From: Planctomycetota bacterium
Lineage (GTDB): Bacteria > Planctomycetota > Planctomycetia > Pirellulales > Pirellulaceae
Reading direction: 5' to 3'
DNA: 64,000 nt
Assembly (NCBI GenBank): GCA_024277285.1
Contig: JAJRVM010000379.1
Coordinates: 1-64,000 of the forward strand
Part shown: in pieces, positions 54,801-57,468 of the stretch
Position numbering within the stretch: position 1 is the first letter of the stretch
Layout of the letters: each line of letters opens with the position of its first letter
Translations under genes and position numbers: made by a program
The notes under the pieces: model-generated
What the model saw: the letters and a program-made list of their open reading frames with translations, nothing else
Told to the model about the DNA's origin: nothing
Database searches by the model: none

Positions 54801-56307
54801 GGACACCAGCAACATCTCCTCCGTTTTCGGCAGAGACATTCCAGGTCGTGTCGGTACCGGGGCCAACCAACTCATCGTCGCTTGCGGTACTTCCAGTGAG
54901 ATTCTCCACATTGACCCATTTGCCAACGACCGATGCGCCGCCCAGGGTGTCGACGGCGCCGGTCCCCAGATCGACCGATACGCCCGTCGCTCGGCCACTG
55001 AAATCAATCGTGTCACCGTTAATTGCGATCGCTTGCCAGTCAGCATTGGTGGCATAGTTACGCGTACTATCAGACAGATCGATGGTCGAACCAATTCCGG
55101 CCTGAATCTGGGCGATAGTCAACTCGTACAGTCGCCCGTCAGCCAGCTTAACACGCTCGCCTTGCGCCACCTCGGTCGGTGCGCTGCCATCGGTATAGGT
55201 GAAATAGCCTTCCGAATATCCGTCGATTTTCCCGCTGACCGAACCTCCAGCCTGGAATGCAAATGTGTCGTCGCCGTCACTTCCTTGCAGATCCTGGAAG
55301 CCGGTAAACGATACGCCGCCGACCGTTCCACTGTCGCTGCCGTCGATCGTCCAGTTGTTGTCACCTTCGGGGCCAAGCAGAGCGTTGGTGTCGGCGACCA
55401 ACGACCAGCCAACACTGCTGGCATAATCCTGAGTTGCATCGCTCAGATCGAGGTTCCCGCTATCCGCCACCAGATTATCAGGCGAAATCCACTCGTAGAT
55501 GGAAAAATCCACCAGCCTCACACGCTCGCCCGTCTGTACCGTAGTCGCACTACTCGATTCGGTGAACTCGAATGCGGGCGGCAACGTGCTGCCGACGAGA
55601 TTACCGACGTTTGAAAACTCCGCGATGCCCTGCGCTTCGGACGAGGCCAGATTGACACTCGCTCCACCGCCGAAGTTAGTGTAGTCAATCGAATTGCTGC
55701 CGCCACGACCGTCGATGCTGCCGGCCAGCAAGGCGCCGCGACTGATGGCGAACGTGTCATCGTCGGCGCCACCCTTCAAGTGCTCGACGCTCGTGAAGGA
55801 GATGCTGCCGACCGAGTTGATGGCCCCGCTGTTAGCCCCCGTGACGCTCCAGGTCAAAGGGCCTGTGGCCCCATCGACTTCCAGCGCGTCATTGCCGGTG
55901 TTCCCCGTGTACGTAACTTGCGCTCCGGTCGCCAGAACGTCATTCACGAAACTTGCGTCCAGGATCAGCCGGTCGTTCTCCGCCTCTCCCAAATCAACTC
56001 GCACGGCGCTGTTCGCGCTCAAGGTCAACGTCTGGTCGCCACCTTGCGAGCTATCCAAGTCGGACGAAAAGCTGGTGCCATCCATACTCCACTCAAGAAC
56101 GCCGGCATTGGACCGCAGGTACAGCGAGTCCGCCGCGTCGTCCCCAGTAAACTCGACCGTGTTGCTGTCGAGGAGATTGATGTCAGCGGCCAACAACATC
56201 CGTTGTTCCAACGACTCGAACGACAGATTTTGTCGCAGTTCACGTTTCTTGAGGCGCTGTTGCTTGCGCTGATTGAATCGCTTCCGCCATTTTTTCTTAG
56301 TGAGCAT
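27874..56307 (-). CDS. Giant LEPR-XLL-type mosaic surface protein (9,477 residues)
   Basis: One uninterrupted frame of 28.4 kb from ATG 56307 to TAG 27874. The basic leader MLTKKKWRKRFNQRKQQRLK is followed by SFESLEQRMLLAAD, the LEPR-XLL-type motif of planctomycete surface proteins. Segments in order (approximate residues): modules with YEW/YEL and DYA-x-W patterns (250-430); repeats rich in Ala/Gly/Ser, with N-x-I and AYI/AFI phases, probably a beta-solenoid (900-4390); filamentous, Asn/Thr-rich part (4400-5760); glycine-rich block (5770-6155); proprotein-convertase P domain (6405-6555, LDIPDNGTLETTLYVDS, then LNHWSLTVTG); beta-propeller-like repeats (6560-6890); PKD-like domains (7090-8025, with NWGDGSTSSAVVD and VDWGDGTAL); RTX-type calcium repeats (8300-9477, GGEGDDVISTGDGDDVVFG). 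It ends DELRGNQGRDWFFADYDGQD. Adhesion or wall attachment is inferred; no C-terminal sorting signal or cognate secretion system was found. Confidence 0.9.
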   Translation of the reverse strand: MLTKKKWRKRFNQRKQQRLKKRELRQNLSFESLEQRMLLAADINLLDSNTVEFTGDDAADSLYLRSNAGVLEWSMDGTSFSSDLDSSQGGDQTLTLSANSAVRVDLGEAENDRLILDASFVNDVLATGAQVTYTGNTGNDALEVDGATGPLTWSVTGANSGAINSVGSISFTSVEHLKGGADDDTFAISRGALLAGSIDGRGGSNSIDYTNFGGGASVNLASSEAQGIAEFSNVGNLVGSTLPPAFEFTESSSATTVQTGERVRLVDFSIYEWISPDNLVADSGNLDLSDATQDYASSVGWSLVADTNALLGPEGDNNWTIDGSDSGTVGGVSFTGFQDLQGSDGDDTFAFQAGGSVSGKIDGYSEGYFTYTDGSAPTEVAQGERVKLADGRLYELTIAQIQAGIGSTIDLSDSTRNYATNADWQAIAINGDTIDFSGRATGVSVDLGTGAVDTLGGASVVGKWVNVENLTGSTASDDELVGPGTDTTWNVSAENGGDVAGVQFAGVEVLTGADDVSDVFVFQSSGRVTGRVDGGANGFDAFAEPNNSNGLDIYSVSGGGTITLNNTYSIQYAGMEEQPLAGALTSPIKGTALSDNLVVEVDPADPGKLLISDPDNQYLDIFGNPLTAGGSYVIDGSDLEFELAGGDDTLTIKNLGAQFNATIKVDGQDGDDTVIVESNLTVEGKDVEITAETITINVNVIVDTRVLNNGNQTIGDSGAISLAGQFITLSTGAELRADVTDTAYVAGNISVKASEESLADLQNLVPLAFVNSNDASIDLQEDVVIKGGNVTITATAKDKSFKSELGTSSLVNSFVIGPLTNKFASLIDLGLPVKVLLRESTATIDVGDRVQIDGTGFVTMKAKAITDSSGSVNSKLFSVGYAEATSVATVDVGTGVNINAGRAVLINSIGNTTASMAASTARDLDDVDPVKIALSLAVAKSDITSFVIIPAGTTVTAGKTANILATGDNDMSADASSGLYADGRAGLAFGLGFSDANIRTEVDADVTANMAPGSVVKLEFDPTKSGVIDASNNRIDLGVALGSTLDRPHDLRTGDKLNYSNRRGNSIGGVGVGQITGGLVDARDYYVVVDPSDPQYIYLSDTAGKARKAEQKLLSGTLPGDLDANPINGLIIGLSSGAALNSKSFDPADAIDDAANTIKLDNPGFTGSGESFSLFGSTFELGQAVVYDADGGNAIGGLTDGKTYYVIADTNESNLSGDSRFVSEQVIRLAETENKARAGIALDLDPAAATGATHSFSALHVLDSGLVTGLGVMANLDTSDSVSTSGGLESKDVNPKTQSKSQKNLKKANDAATTSIGDRLFGALTSGYSSNRASAGVETPGGLSVAGAFSFMLVNHRVVAVVGDITDDGTASDFAAKFDTIEDQTTASAAKLKSKEDLEVKAEISQATQLTAESTNEPQEPKKGVQQTSNGSGADLAGSAAMIVGLHTNEAKAIVQSGAQLDAYRAMRVISDVSYPFLTRPDEFIPGSAGELVDKLKSDGNLIDSVLGYMDGTLGLKSLLNTWARSTAKAAPGGSSVAGSINYIDFDNVSQAIVKSGAKLNKNTAFRSPDGNESVSIEATNYMQMLNITGVFDFALPSVSVDLLGFDFGADKGSVGVSGDENQRGGIGGAIFVMLLDNETISLVEDAAEIYTGALGGMNMKAEEALMNFNFSQAGAEAGTFGIAGTVAYVGQNSYSLAQLSGGAKVSSGSDPSENDVTGSPLTVYAGSLETNINWAGAIAKSQNLGFGITVAINEIDRNTNAIIGNIDPTIDATNGVAPSADTSIDVSGDVLVTAKVDGALWAFSAAAAVAGGTPPKGTSSSSSGESPVGTSSDTKPKFGIGISANVSLNLVKDDVYAYVYDAGLLVANSVKIDALNQTDLFALAIAASIVLPDKSAEAQGKTTAALAGSFSKNELTGNTKSYIQGPAIAADRLVVRSNDGVTISAVRRGEIISTSAGVGVEAEQNGTGISVAGSVSLNDITNSTDAFMTGVVDTSSPAYDLAITADDASSIFALGGVLAVGVGGSNAGVGFSLAINTIDANTTATLFDVDVDHVGTVDVFGKNRAEIMAITVSGALAGGSGNFQLAAAGAISINTITGGVSADISGGADVTATGDVSVVATDVSSIEAYGGGVAIAASIGGKKSSDSSGGTSVSGGIGASIAINTIGEQTTLSFEADDSNVVSTTSNTVSFADDHGLSTGDRLLYTAGEVNTPLSFDSSSASIVDTANNTIEIAGHGLQTGQRVTYTSNDGNDIGGLLDGAYYAIRVTSNKITLASYEQNALAGDSIDLESLGTEDHTLTPGRVGIGGLEENRGYYAIVVDSKTIKLAATAKEAVNGDAVSLATLGVGEQSFRVASDTLDVTAEIDGANVSTVGGSINVLAKSFGDETIEFDLGQSYERSFTLAAADSATVHIVTDTDATTINSLTIIEHGFSTGDSVIYRSNGGTAIAGLVDGDQYFVIRVDSDTIQLATSAANATSGTEQALVALGDGVYPHELRYTRGTVNTINNSILLNDHGLTTGQQITYKSDPNGSAAGGLSNDGKYYVIVLDADTIQLATTAAKALKGTADVNLTGTGSGAAHSFEFTDNAGIRAVTIGGAAAVTKSDSGTSGFSIAAAGAFAVNDVYKTIEANVVNGAMVTAGGGANIQAQDTSIIDVDAGGVAVSVTLGSGGTSGSLSVGASVATNNIGVNVQSVIDGSVVDAKLGNLVVAAQSDATIEALTLAGAVAVSKGQTALSFSGAGAGSYNTIANSVEAAIRNGATVDAGAVSLTARDNSTILSDGGAVSVALAFGSSTAIAVSIGATIATNDIQNVTAATVSGASTTVEAATGAILIDATSMANIDSLAFAGSVAAAAGSGASSTNEINNAIEASISDGTVLGTSTITLNASDTSSIKADVVGASIGASFADSGDAITIAIAIGVSLADNTIGNDVRAFIDSATVDALTPLDSIDVYVAATSDADITAVSVAASVAVAAGGGTLNVALSGAGAKATNTILTSEIAFLDGVTITHAGIVDVDADSTSSITSGVVGASAAVGAGGSAGGAASIGIGLSANYIGWDPEASSVAAQHSSTDDITTLSPGTTVRVVGGVRDNYVYEYVGTAYTRYDFDDTNTNAAVAEGDRVRVRDGDHPGIYEYIGSNGTKNLTNETYFSADGSGDWILVDTNDLSAQDYGNPELWELISLTPDAAEVRAAITNSTITASGDLTVDASGNEEISTLVFAGSVAVAAASNGVALSGAGVDTENRIKTNISASIEDSASISAANVRVTAVDSSRIDADAVAASIAGAFGGGTAGVSLSVGVALAFNEVSNDVSAFIKNVTTLTADSVTVEANVLPGSTAVDYDLAQGNYTDVAVSAPTFAALDSGQGTLVRIPANYPFGGIGGRVYEYRGEESSLNLDNQDYSETEIWTLADGTISSTAIAASLAASFGGTAGVALSGAGAKAENVVLSNTSAYIEGSNVVTTGTVDLDARNDSRIQSLVVAFSVSLGGGGTTGVGGSIGASLAENYIGFDSDGSADALAVHAYVKNSSILATGALTATAVSNQRIDAVVAAASGAVAGGGVAGVAISGAGASTSNKIGADVKAYIDGDGATGITASSITLDADDTSLITATTAAVSLAASFGSYGFSASFGLALANNDIQNDVSAYITNADLVDATTAGISVTADERSGITALTFTASAAASISIGGAAAVALTTASNVLANDVLAYIAGSGDVQAAGAVTVAANAVAKISSDVISVALSGSIISLAVGVALAQDEIGDTVSAYVADSAVTAAGNNNISITASSNPEIATESTVGAVALGIGISGAGGSSETTIDGTTKAYIDGATLTAAGNNVTVTASNDADASPVIRGLSAGAVAMAFMSADVLIEGTTEAYTTGDSTVTANTLVVTATDTTNADPSTVVLGAGAISGAGASASMENKRTTAAYVDDGAVLQLGGATLDMDAVSSSTLLGSVNGAAAGLISVAAAVVNTTNDTTTRAYVADGAEVTAGQVNVTADATNQARTQAEMAGLGLLAGSGIGLTVEDTSTVEAFVGAETESVSSGVPAKITVIGGGVDVDAIADITTDAPTDVIAIGLVGVAGSSSESRAAPNVLAYLGADAEITAFDGTVAFDANSTANADATGTGLAGGVIAVSFIGIDSSAEPTVSAFTESGGVIRAENVQIISTSNTDVDVDADGTVGGVIAVGLMSPAADVVNNNSAVLGGGTTVTADQDFTLRAISSNLVDATGTGSAGAAVAVVEATTDMTIDDNTSATVTAGASVAAVGDVFVEALVSTRADASATANADGLGVGADATANATYTGATITTVAGTIGGENTTVKAAVTKLDIDAAADTDADAGVPITSANATTNATSDVDVIIVSGAVVRGEGKVEILGVQENLTTGSESTAQANGLGGDADATASTTQTTTTEVVANLGGEIRTRDLLVQAEVPYSTTYTATATKQGFVLIDTGDEAVTQTLNQSRSIAFDSSIVLLGARSPVVEVDAAGRVIRLVNATLDGDSYQVGDTISGPQVIVDDIRNGGQGTAGNVLLYIPASVYDGATGATSTASITGVPTVTFLTSFEFVEITNRSDKELIVNDIDVQSASTLTPAQLTSNIVARIGNTTLVNFVPAANISIDPGSTRITIEQEHTDPNAVTLDGVIDNPLGTTTIGNEGGSILGNAGAQIISNGQNVVNLATIQGVALSAAGAIGTASWPIQTNSSLLSADAQDDIFITEFTGDLELGSVFSATGDVTLVSTGNIIDAFGDDNTNVSATAGTIDLTAQAGSIGLVSDAIEINSAGYGPGPFKTVSASAELGIFLRERVGDLHVGTIDTTAGDIRLVVDDGTNASVENLRLGALATVTTSSGAIELLVGDDIVTLSGSVISTTGAVTLTAEYADADLVDGALVSLAGDILGSAVTIKTGQNDDVVRITNIRSGATTVDTLAGADLVYVGSNATTTATGGLLDRLDALLVVNTGADGDVLYLDDSGDLKNNTGTLTDTELSGFGAVGIQYSGVEDVQLELGRAVDLLTIESTSATTNNLEIGLNRGDDVVGVNSTDDATRTTLRGGEGDDNFNVGDATLNTVNSISGLVELLGGGGVDTLNVSDDGDAVANEGLLTNASVTGLGMGDPDQTQINSSRGLLYGEFEALNIFLGAVADVFAVSSIDGGTQTTVDTGLGSDALTVGSDLSLMAGPLLALGGGGTADALTVTSASFGNMSLSATAGGTRGQLTDTASLPSPIDFEGFESLTVNQSDADDFFTIVDTTTELILNTGGGGDHVRVVDIHHPTMIDLQAGDDGEDDPPAIPNFPLGVTVVEASAALTVKGDGALDRLTFDRSASTAALPQSAPGFIEDAGLTNTGVVRNLTTVDVNFENLGRVHVQLGSGNDFLTIDTDQNGNLQNTVVDVDGGGGNDRISILSIGEPLTRVRGGANDDTATVVIDGQPQPNQYASLDLTIETLMVDNSGNTGTGSVPVAWTHKSSGQLEADAIPSTAPYLVINTLGADLTRVIGGGQSDTLEVLGEVSSNVDGTIDENRVELRSGQVVFEASGFNKYTYYETSISFDGLTASPSTTYVEDGFEVSGTLARNDDISPALGGTGTLTLKSAADSPFSLFSVNLFTLAAGTHPVTFTGTTVTGTTVTYSTDDAGLTIDRDQGLQTIVFPADFAALRDVSWSADNVLFDDLIVTELVFPGAGRAANNAVPTLTLSGTVVFNTDAGTINGYGSGQNGNPVYSYQRVANSIAEFRFAGDLRITAFSVVSATGSRGLSVQVADDVFIEENVIFKADANGRTAAAGGGGGGGGVTGTAGTSGGSGGRGGSGGRGGGGGKVDVFDVRYSVYGGSSGSSGSSGTSGSGSSSTSRAAFGGSGLSGVNSPSSGGIGGSGGLGVFGVGGGTRGTGRGGGGGGGTNSGGGGGTTGNSGSGGSTGRAGNAGASGVRGVNNGLGITISGGGGGGAGGAGSGGTGGGGGGGGGGGGGGGGGGGDVDDLVFELDTDGGDGGGGGGGGGAGGGGGGGGRGGSGGVGGGGGGAFEIIAQGRIIVGSNSQLRALGGTGTNGSSGIRGADGAEGGSGTKGSTGGNGGDGNFSDASGGSGGSGGSGGSGGAGGANSPDQGGTRGEGGDRGGGGNSNSNSDAGDGGAGGSGGSGGNGGSGGRGGTGGRSGGGAGGTVKLVGTDVDLFNAAVNTSGGTGATVGESGRIIFGYNTASSSIPNSRLGYSEQITMSAAQLRQSGLRADNPFLSNAFNTNEEYTPIVADLAGGAALYGLAPGSTTIADFEDLISLVETPLTQPPAAALAAVFLVDAGPEILGDDYTGFDLLVFANLTDFGLPSPKVSIYPKAGASITPLDLDLAGIGGIRDLGTLNPHELWVTLIPETDVEVNASIAGSVANISGLELVRNKIEPSSTGVQGNYITLQPPTAPAITPLAGLDAMAVRSLDIPDNGTLETTLYVDSAVTISDVDVNLDIAHSFDADLAVYLVAPNGDQVQLFASVGGAGDNFTATTLDDGAATAIGSATAPFTGSFRGAESLTLFDGDLAEGTWTLRVVDQANADVGTLNHWSLTVTGTDGSVETFTASPNDIYAINSAQDALVVINADDGTQRQLFVDGNQVTNLAGATVTLDGLDGATDIAISRDGLSVYVASPLDDRIANFRRDSAAGNLTYVGTTVVLDVTSIELGDDPERLFANGSALARSYLRNPSTGALSLSVSGVSPAPSGMAVSADGDRLYVVSDTLDSLRVIDTSTMSTQQLLSEGDLVTDIAGSDVLLSGLDGASSVAVSGDDRFVYVTGKNSNSVSLFAHDVATNKLVFVETIVNGLDGVRGMAGASDVTLTPDGRYAVVSGEESNGLAVFEIPDPATGRLQFVQLLRNNISDVTGLTDPAALSVTTAGSKLFVGSSSGLVDFTNRAFGNVLPEPLSFLTEFDAIEALTVTTRGGDDVIVLQTAPEAEVLMTTIDTGDGSDTVVLQDLSQQLVGDAMTPTTIVHLGAGNDQAQLRSTTGTTSLEVNGDSGEDEIVVQVTGPNARTVINAGEDDDTVRVNGGNLDPSSTTIAHGDQPNPVPAVDGDTLIFDPQNQTITPLNPSPTDGTLQVTTPTARGVLTYDTFEGVQIIAPPIVRFVGNVGPIVEGQGITVTVEVTPLGTTIPNQLTQPVEWDIDGDGTFGEVVGTSVFDDPASRQETLTLSWDQLVDFGLNDDGTFQIGVSATNDQGSSEAFVTLTINNTAPTVTVRGEDQPIFSQGDVIGSALLAQPYQILFDATDPGADDVQEWRVVWDAANFDANDPTTYEVFGSGTVAAVHSYDTLGIFDIHVFAVDEDFVESTDFVLNGAFSGQHQVEVGVDSSLVSAGGPYLIAEGDSLDLQASAAGANLVTGYSWDLNGDGLFGDATGVAPTVTWSALQGLTPAVNDDGIYPVSVRVDYANGVSVDSPTTLLTVTNTDPAVVLNAVTTIDENGVATLTGTILEPSNADTFSLLVNWGDPSSPNNDESYSFPAASSGSRTFTLTHEYLDDNPTATTVDSYTINVAVWDDDGPGIGADSTSVTVNNVAPTVVLDSVATIVENGIATLSGTVTDPGTQDTFTLSVDWGNLSSPNNVETFTLPASVSGSQPFTLTHLYLDDDPTGTAQDTYSINVGVSDDDSGTHSDVATLTINNAAPQLSNLAATPTVEGAATTLTGTIADAGSRDTFELAVVWGDGSQETIQLGAGATEFAVNHVYVDDPTGPANQYPISVVLTDDDGNSDTGTTVVTVNNLAPAINAIAVVTPESFEASEVTLVGSILDAGAVDTHSVNVNWGDGSTSSAVVDQATRTFTATHVFDDDDPSVTPQDDYVITATVTDDDGESGSGTTSVTIKNLRPQITSFGIVPTVIDENDTTTLTGSFADVGTLDTATLMIDWGDGKSSLAVVDQVNRTFIATHQYTDDNPTATSVDSYTITGTLTDDDSGVTFDTTEITVNNVAPLFNGLTNTAVVPGQVVPPDSTVTVTAPFIDPGSEDTYDISVDWGDGTALTTSTLGVGPRTFDLTHTYAQPGVFDITVTLTDDDGGEAVGTTRAFLSGVALVDGVLYIIGTPDDNFAKIVEQENDPSVPSGHSITVQADFPPGFEAGFDSGNPPHLFDAHEVDSIYIRMVGEDDNDRVVWVGPQSDNNYIVTADTIFTDERAALIFPDELETLELDGGLGNDRFFVHSTDSDATIRLFGGAGSDEFSIGGDAPSVIVDGVVEPPRVGPHSLAGMEGALFISGGAGDCSPADTADSIDIVSVFNDGATIDQQGTLTATTLSGLGMAGVTYADFESLEISLGSGDDTFAVDSTMSRPDGFRTPTVVNSGAGNDVIAVDLQVGQDGFFALNTESGNDTVDGSSSTLPLIVFGGEGDDVISTGDGDDVVFGDRGRIDYRWADGTLVTRLGLGLDERSLLAPGDQDVSLFDVPLRQTDGGNHSAKQITTRDPSVGGNDMLQAGRGQDLMFGGRGDDVIDSAGDDHAGDVVIGDSGRFTSQAPFDQGEETAILSLNFTGRSKHANVTGVAGAGPARAGQWNNLRGTDVTLFGDGDEELVYFDDGSLAAGVTVEWGRNLDLDPKKLSSDTHSQITPGDDQDLRLFESYLYTDKKSTAGVDVSGVGNYFRTYDVYVYLDADDSKSKSGESVRGITDGTTKFYLSDPDGNTFAGSYQQVTSTDPNSPGVGNYVVFSGLTSDRFTIRVSSEGSSSSNKPAITAVQLVGQRHAIDRIETLDPEFGGDDRINTGGGPDLVFGGSGADVIDTFGPATQGRSDRDMVAGDNARATIMLGEIRELVTRDFESADGVTPSGASDDDTIRTGNGDDLVFGGNGSDEIDTGVQSPFDHGDVQVLSINFAGDVALGQITGTAGAVAAANWNNLPSDTHGGSDGGSDGGSDGGSDGGRDEPTATGLQFFDGQLADGIDVRWGVQLDSSRPDAARHDSNGNLDPDTQNERLFEGYLYSSTRRTLGVDITGLSSHYGSYDVYVYIDADQDKSRFGHSVRSVTDGTTTYYLDDPDGITFAGTFVEASSTDPNSPDLGNYVVFRNVTGDAFSLRIDDDSTLGRSSTNRPAISGIQIVGGADKDSVIIGGDFDRDIVAGDNGHARLLDNRVYDITTTDIAAVDDDVQADTIRGGDQADLLIGGNGSDEIRGEEGDDVVIGDNARVLLRDGNVVGLPLGKAGSDGGSDGGSDGDSDQFSAAGIQLIGEDVGGADTLEGGPDDDIVYGQFGDDTFVFAGGGLGHDTLIEAGDGDSAFNDLHDRLDFRLFVGPVDVDLGHSGKQSVNDDRTDTAVNLELTLSSRTAFEDLFGSEFDDELAGNRRNNMLLGFDGDDELDGGRGSDILSGGAGNDELRGGSDGGSDGGSDGGSDGDPDAAARGNDVLIGGEGSDELRGGKGDDLLIGGRISFDEHVFVLELILAEWSSARGYDQRVSNLRAGTGPVLDGNNVQFVTSGPDATLFDDGVKDELRGNQGRDWFFADYDGQDDDDDKVKDRRGNETLDMLFDLP
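28277..28338 (-). repeat. Ser-Asp-Gly-Gly tract 3 in the giant gene
   Basis: Encodes GGSDGGSDGGSDGGSDGD near residue 9325, between RTX-type units. The codons vary, so it is not a perfect DNA repeat. Confidence 0.85.
28822..28857 (-). repeat. Ser-Asp-Gly-Gly tract 2 in the giant gene
   Basis: Encodes GSDGGSDGGSDGDSD near residue 9155, again in a linker between RTX-type units. Confidence 0.85.
29155..29871 (-). other. Unnamed ~230-residue domain, copy 2, in the giant gene
   Basis: Begins FDHGDVQVLSINFAGD and contains LFEGYLYSSTRRTLGVDITG, SYDVYVYIDADQDKS and NYVVFRNVTGDAFSLRIDDD, ending SGIQIVGG (residues about 8812-9050). It is clearly homologous to copy 1 at 30225-30893. A Ser-Asp-Gly-Gly tract is inserted in its first third. 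A galactose-binding-like (jelly-roll) fold is possible but unproven. Confidence 0.75.
29693..29742 (-). repeat. Ser-Asp-Gly-Gly tract 1 in the giant gene
   Basis: Encodes GGSDGGSDGGSDGGSDGGRD near residue 8857. The plus strand shows repeated 12-base units of the form ccgtctgagcca, two of them adjacent and identical. Confidence 0.85.
30225..30893 (-). other. Unnamed ~230-residue domain, copy 1, in the giant gene
   Basis: Begins FDQGEETAILSLNFTGR and contains LFESYLYTDKKSTAGVDVSG, TYDVYVYLDADDSKSKSGES and NYVVFSGLTSDRFTIRVSSE, ending TAVQLVG (residues about 8471-8694). It shares block order and many residues with copy 2. RTX-type units flank both copies. Confidence 0.75.
37848..38990 (-). repeat. 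Glycine-rich block in the giant gene
   Basis: Encodes residues about 5770-6155. Runs of Gly up to 15 or more alternate with Gly-Ser-Gly-Gly and short ordinary stretches (IIAQGRIIVGSNSQLRALG). It resembles PGRS-type glycine-rich segments. On the plus strand it reads as a proline-rich open frame, which is an artefact of the glycine codons. Confidence 0.85.
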
Positions 56308-57195
56308 ATTTCGGCTTTGTGTTACAGAAGGAAAGCACGATGGAACAAAGCAAGCACCGCGCGCGCAGCGACACCACTTCGAAAATAATCCGATGGTGCA
56401 TTCAGTCGAAAATGAATAAACTTAGATACCCAGCCAAACCAGCAAGTTCGTACAAAGCGAACTCTCTTAGCATCGCGCAGTTTTACGCGAAATGCACAAA
56501 CAGGCATCCGCCAGCAGTTCCGCCGTTTGCACCCCAATTCGCCAGCAGATCGCCGTACCAAACGAGGGCCACACGCCGAGCGTCCGAACGACTTTCCTGG
56601 AAATGAGTGCGTGACCCGAATGCCTCCGACTGACATTCAGCTCGCACGATAGATACCGCCGACGGTGCCACAAGTCCCAACCATTTGGGACACATGGGCA
56701 CGTCTCAACCGACCGATTGCCAGCACGCTGCTAACATCGATTGGCCCCAAGTGTTGGCAGGGGTGTTACACCCCGATGCGTTGCCCCACTCTAAAGCCAA
56801 GAGTCGCACCAAAAAGCCTCAACAAATGATTCCGAATCTTCAAGTCGCACCCTGAAGTCCGGAAAAAACGGTAAATGAGTAGCCCGAAAGAGTCGCTTCA
56901 CCTGAAATCGACTACCACGAACGGTCGGGATTCTAAACACTCTTTATGCCTAGTGCAAACTTTTGCCATAGACAATCTGGAAAAAAAATGGTTTGTGACA
57001 ACTAATCCGCCGGTTGCCGATCTCCATGCACGACCATCCACCTAGGCCGATTCGAACTCCGTCGCTGCTCCCGCCGACATTGGGATCACCGGCACCAAAT
57101 CTGAGCGGATCTTGGCTGATCCAAGTGGGCACGGTTGTATTGGAGGTCGGTGGCGGTGTCGAGCTCGCGGCAGGTGAACAGGTGACGGGTCAGCA
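56308..57195. other. Long spacer upstream of the giant gene
   Basis: About 890 bases between the giant gene and a dispersed repeat. Its AT content is higher than in the surrounding genes, and no credible coding frame is present. It must hold the promoter of the giant gene, but I could not support a particular -35/-10 pair. No clear ribosome binding site precedes the ATG at 56307 (the upstream bases are gccgaaat). Confidence 0.5.
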
Positions 57196-57276
57196 ACGTG
57201 TGGCTTGGGAATCTTTCCCAAGCATGGACAAGTTTCCACCTGCTGAGCCATTCCTATTGCCGTGAAGCGGGCACAA
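57196..57276 (-). repeat. Dispersed repeat R2, copy 2 (inverted)
   Basis: An 81-base relative of 17354-17431 on the opposite strand. It includes the palindrome cttgggaa-tct-ttcccaag, with an identical 23-base stretch at the other end. Confidence 0.8.
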
Positions 57277-57296
57277 CGCGCTACCCGCCCACCACG

Positions 57297-57315
57297 CCCG
57301 GGATGGAATCCCGGG
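57297..57315. repeat. Perfect hairpin cccgggat-gga-atcccggg
   Basis: An 8-base stem with a 3-base loop, 150 bases before the sulfatase start. Without a following T tract it is not a typical terminator; it may be part of a repeat. Confidence 0.7.
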
Positions 57316-57468
57316 CCACACATGGTACTTTGCCCTAATATGATAGAGTAACACAACCATCGGCAGCGCGGCCCAATACCGAACAATCCTGCACGTTAAC
57401 CAGGTCTTGTGACAGATTTTAAGAACACAATCGCCGTGAACGTTTACCGTAAAATGAGGAGACACAGC

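Noticed and set aside
56322..56636. 104-codon open frame on the minus strand upstream of the giant gene
   Set aside because: The composition is Arg/Cys/Phe-rich without pattern, the length is near chance, and no start signal was seen.
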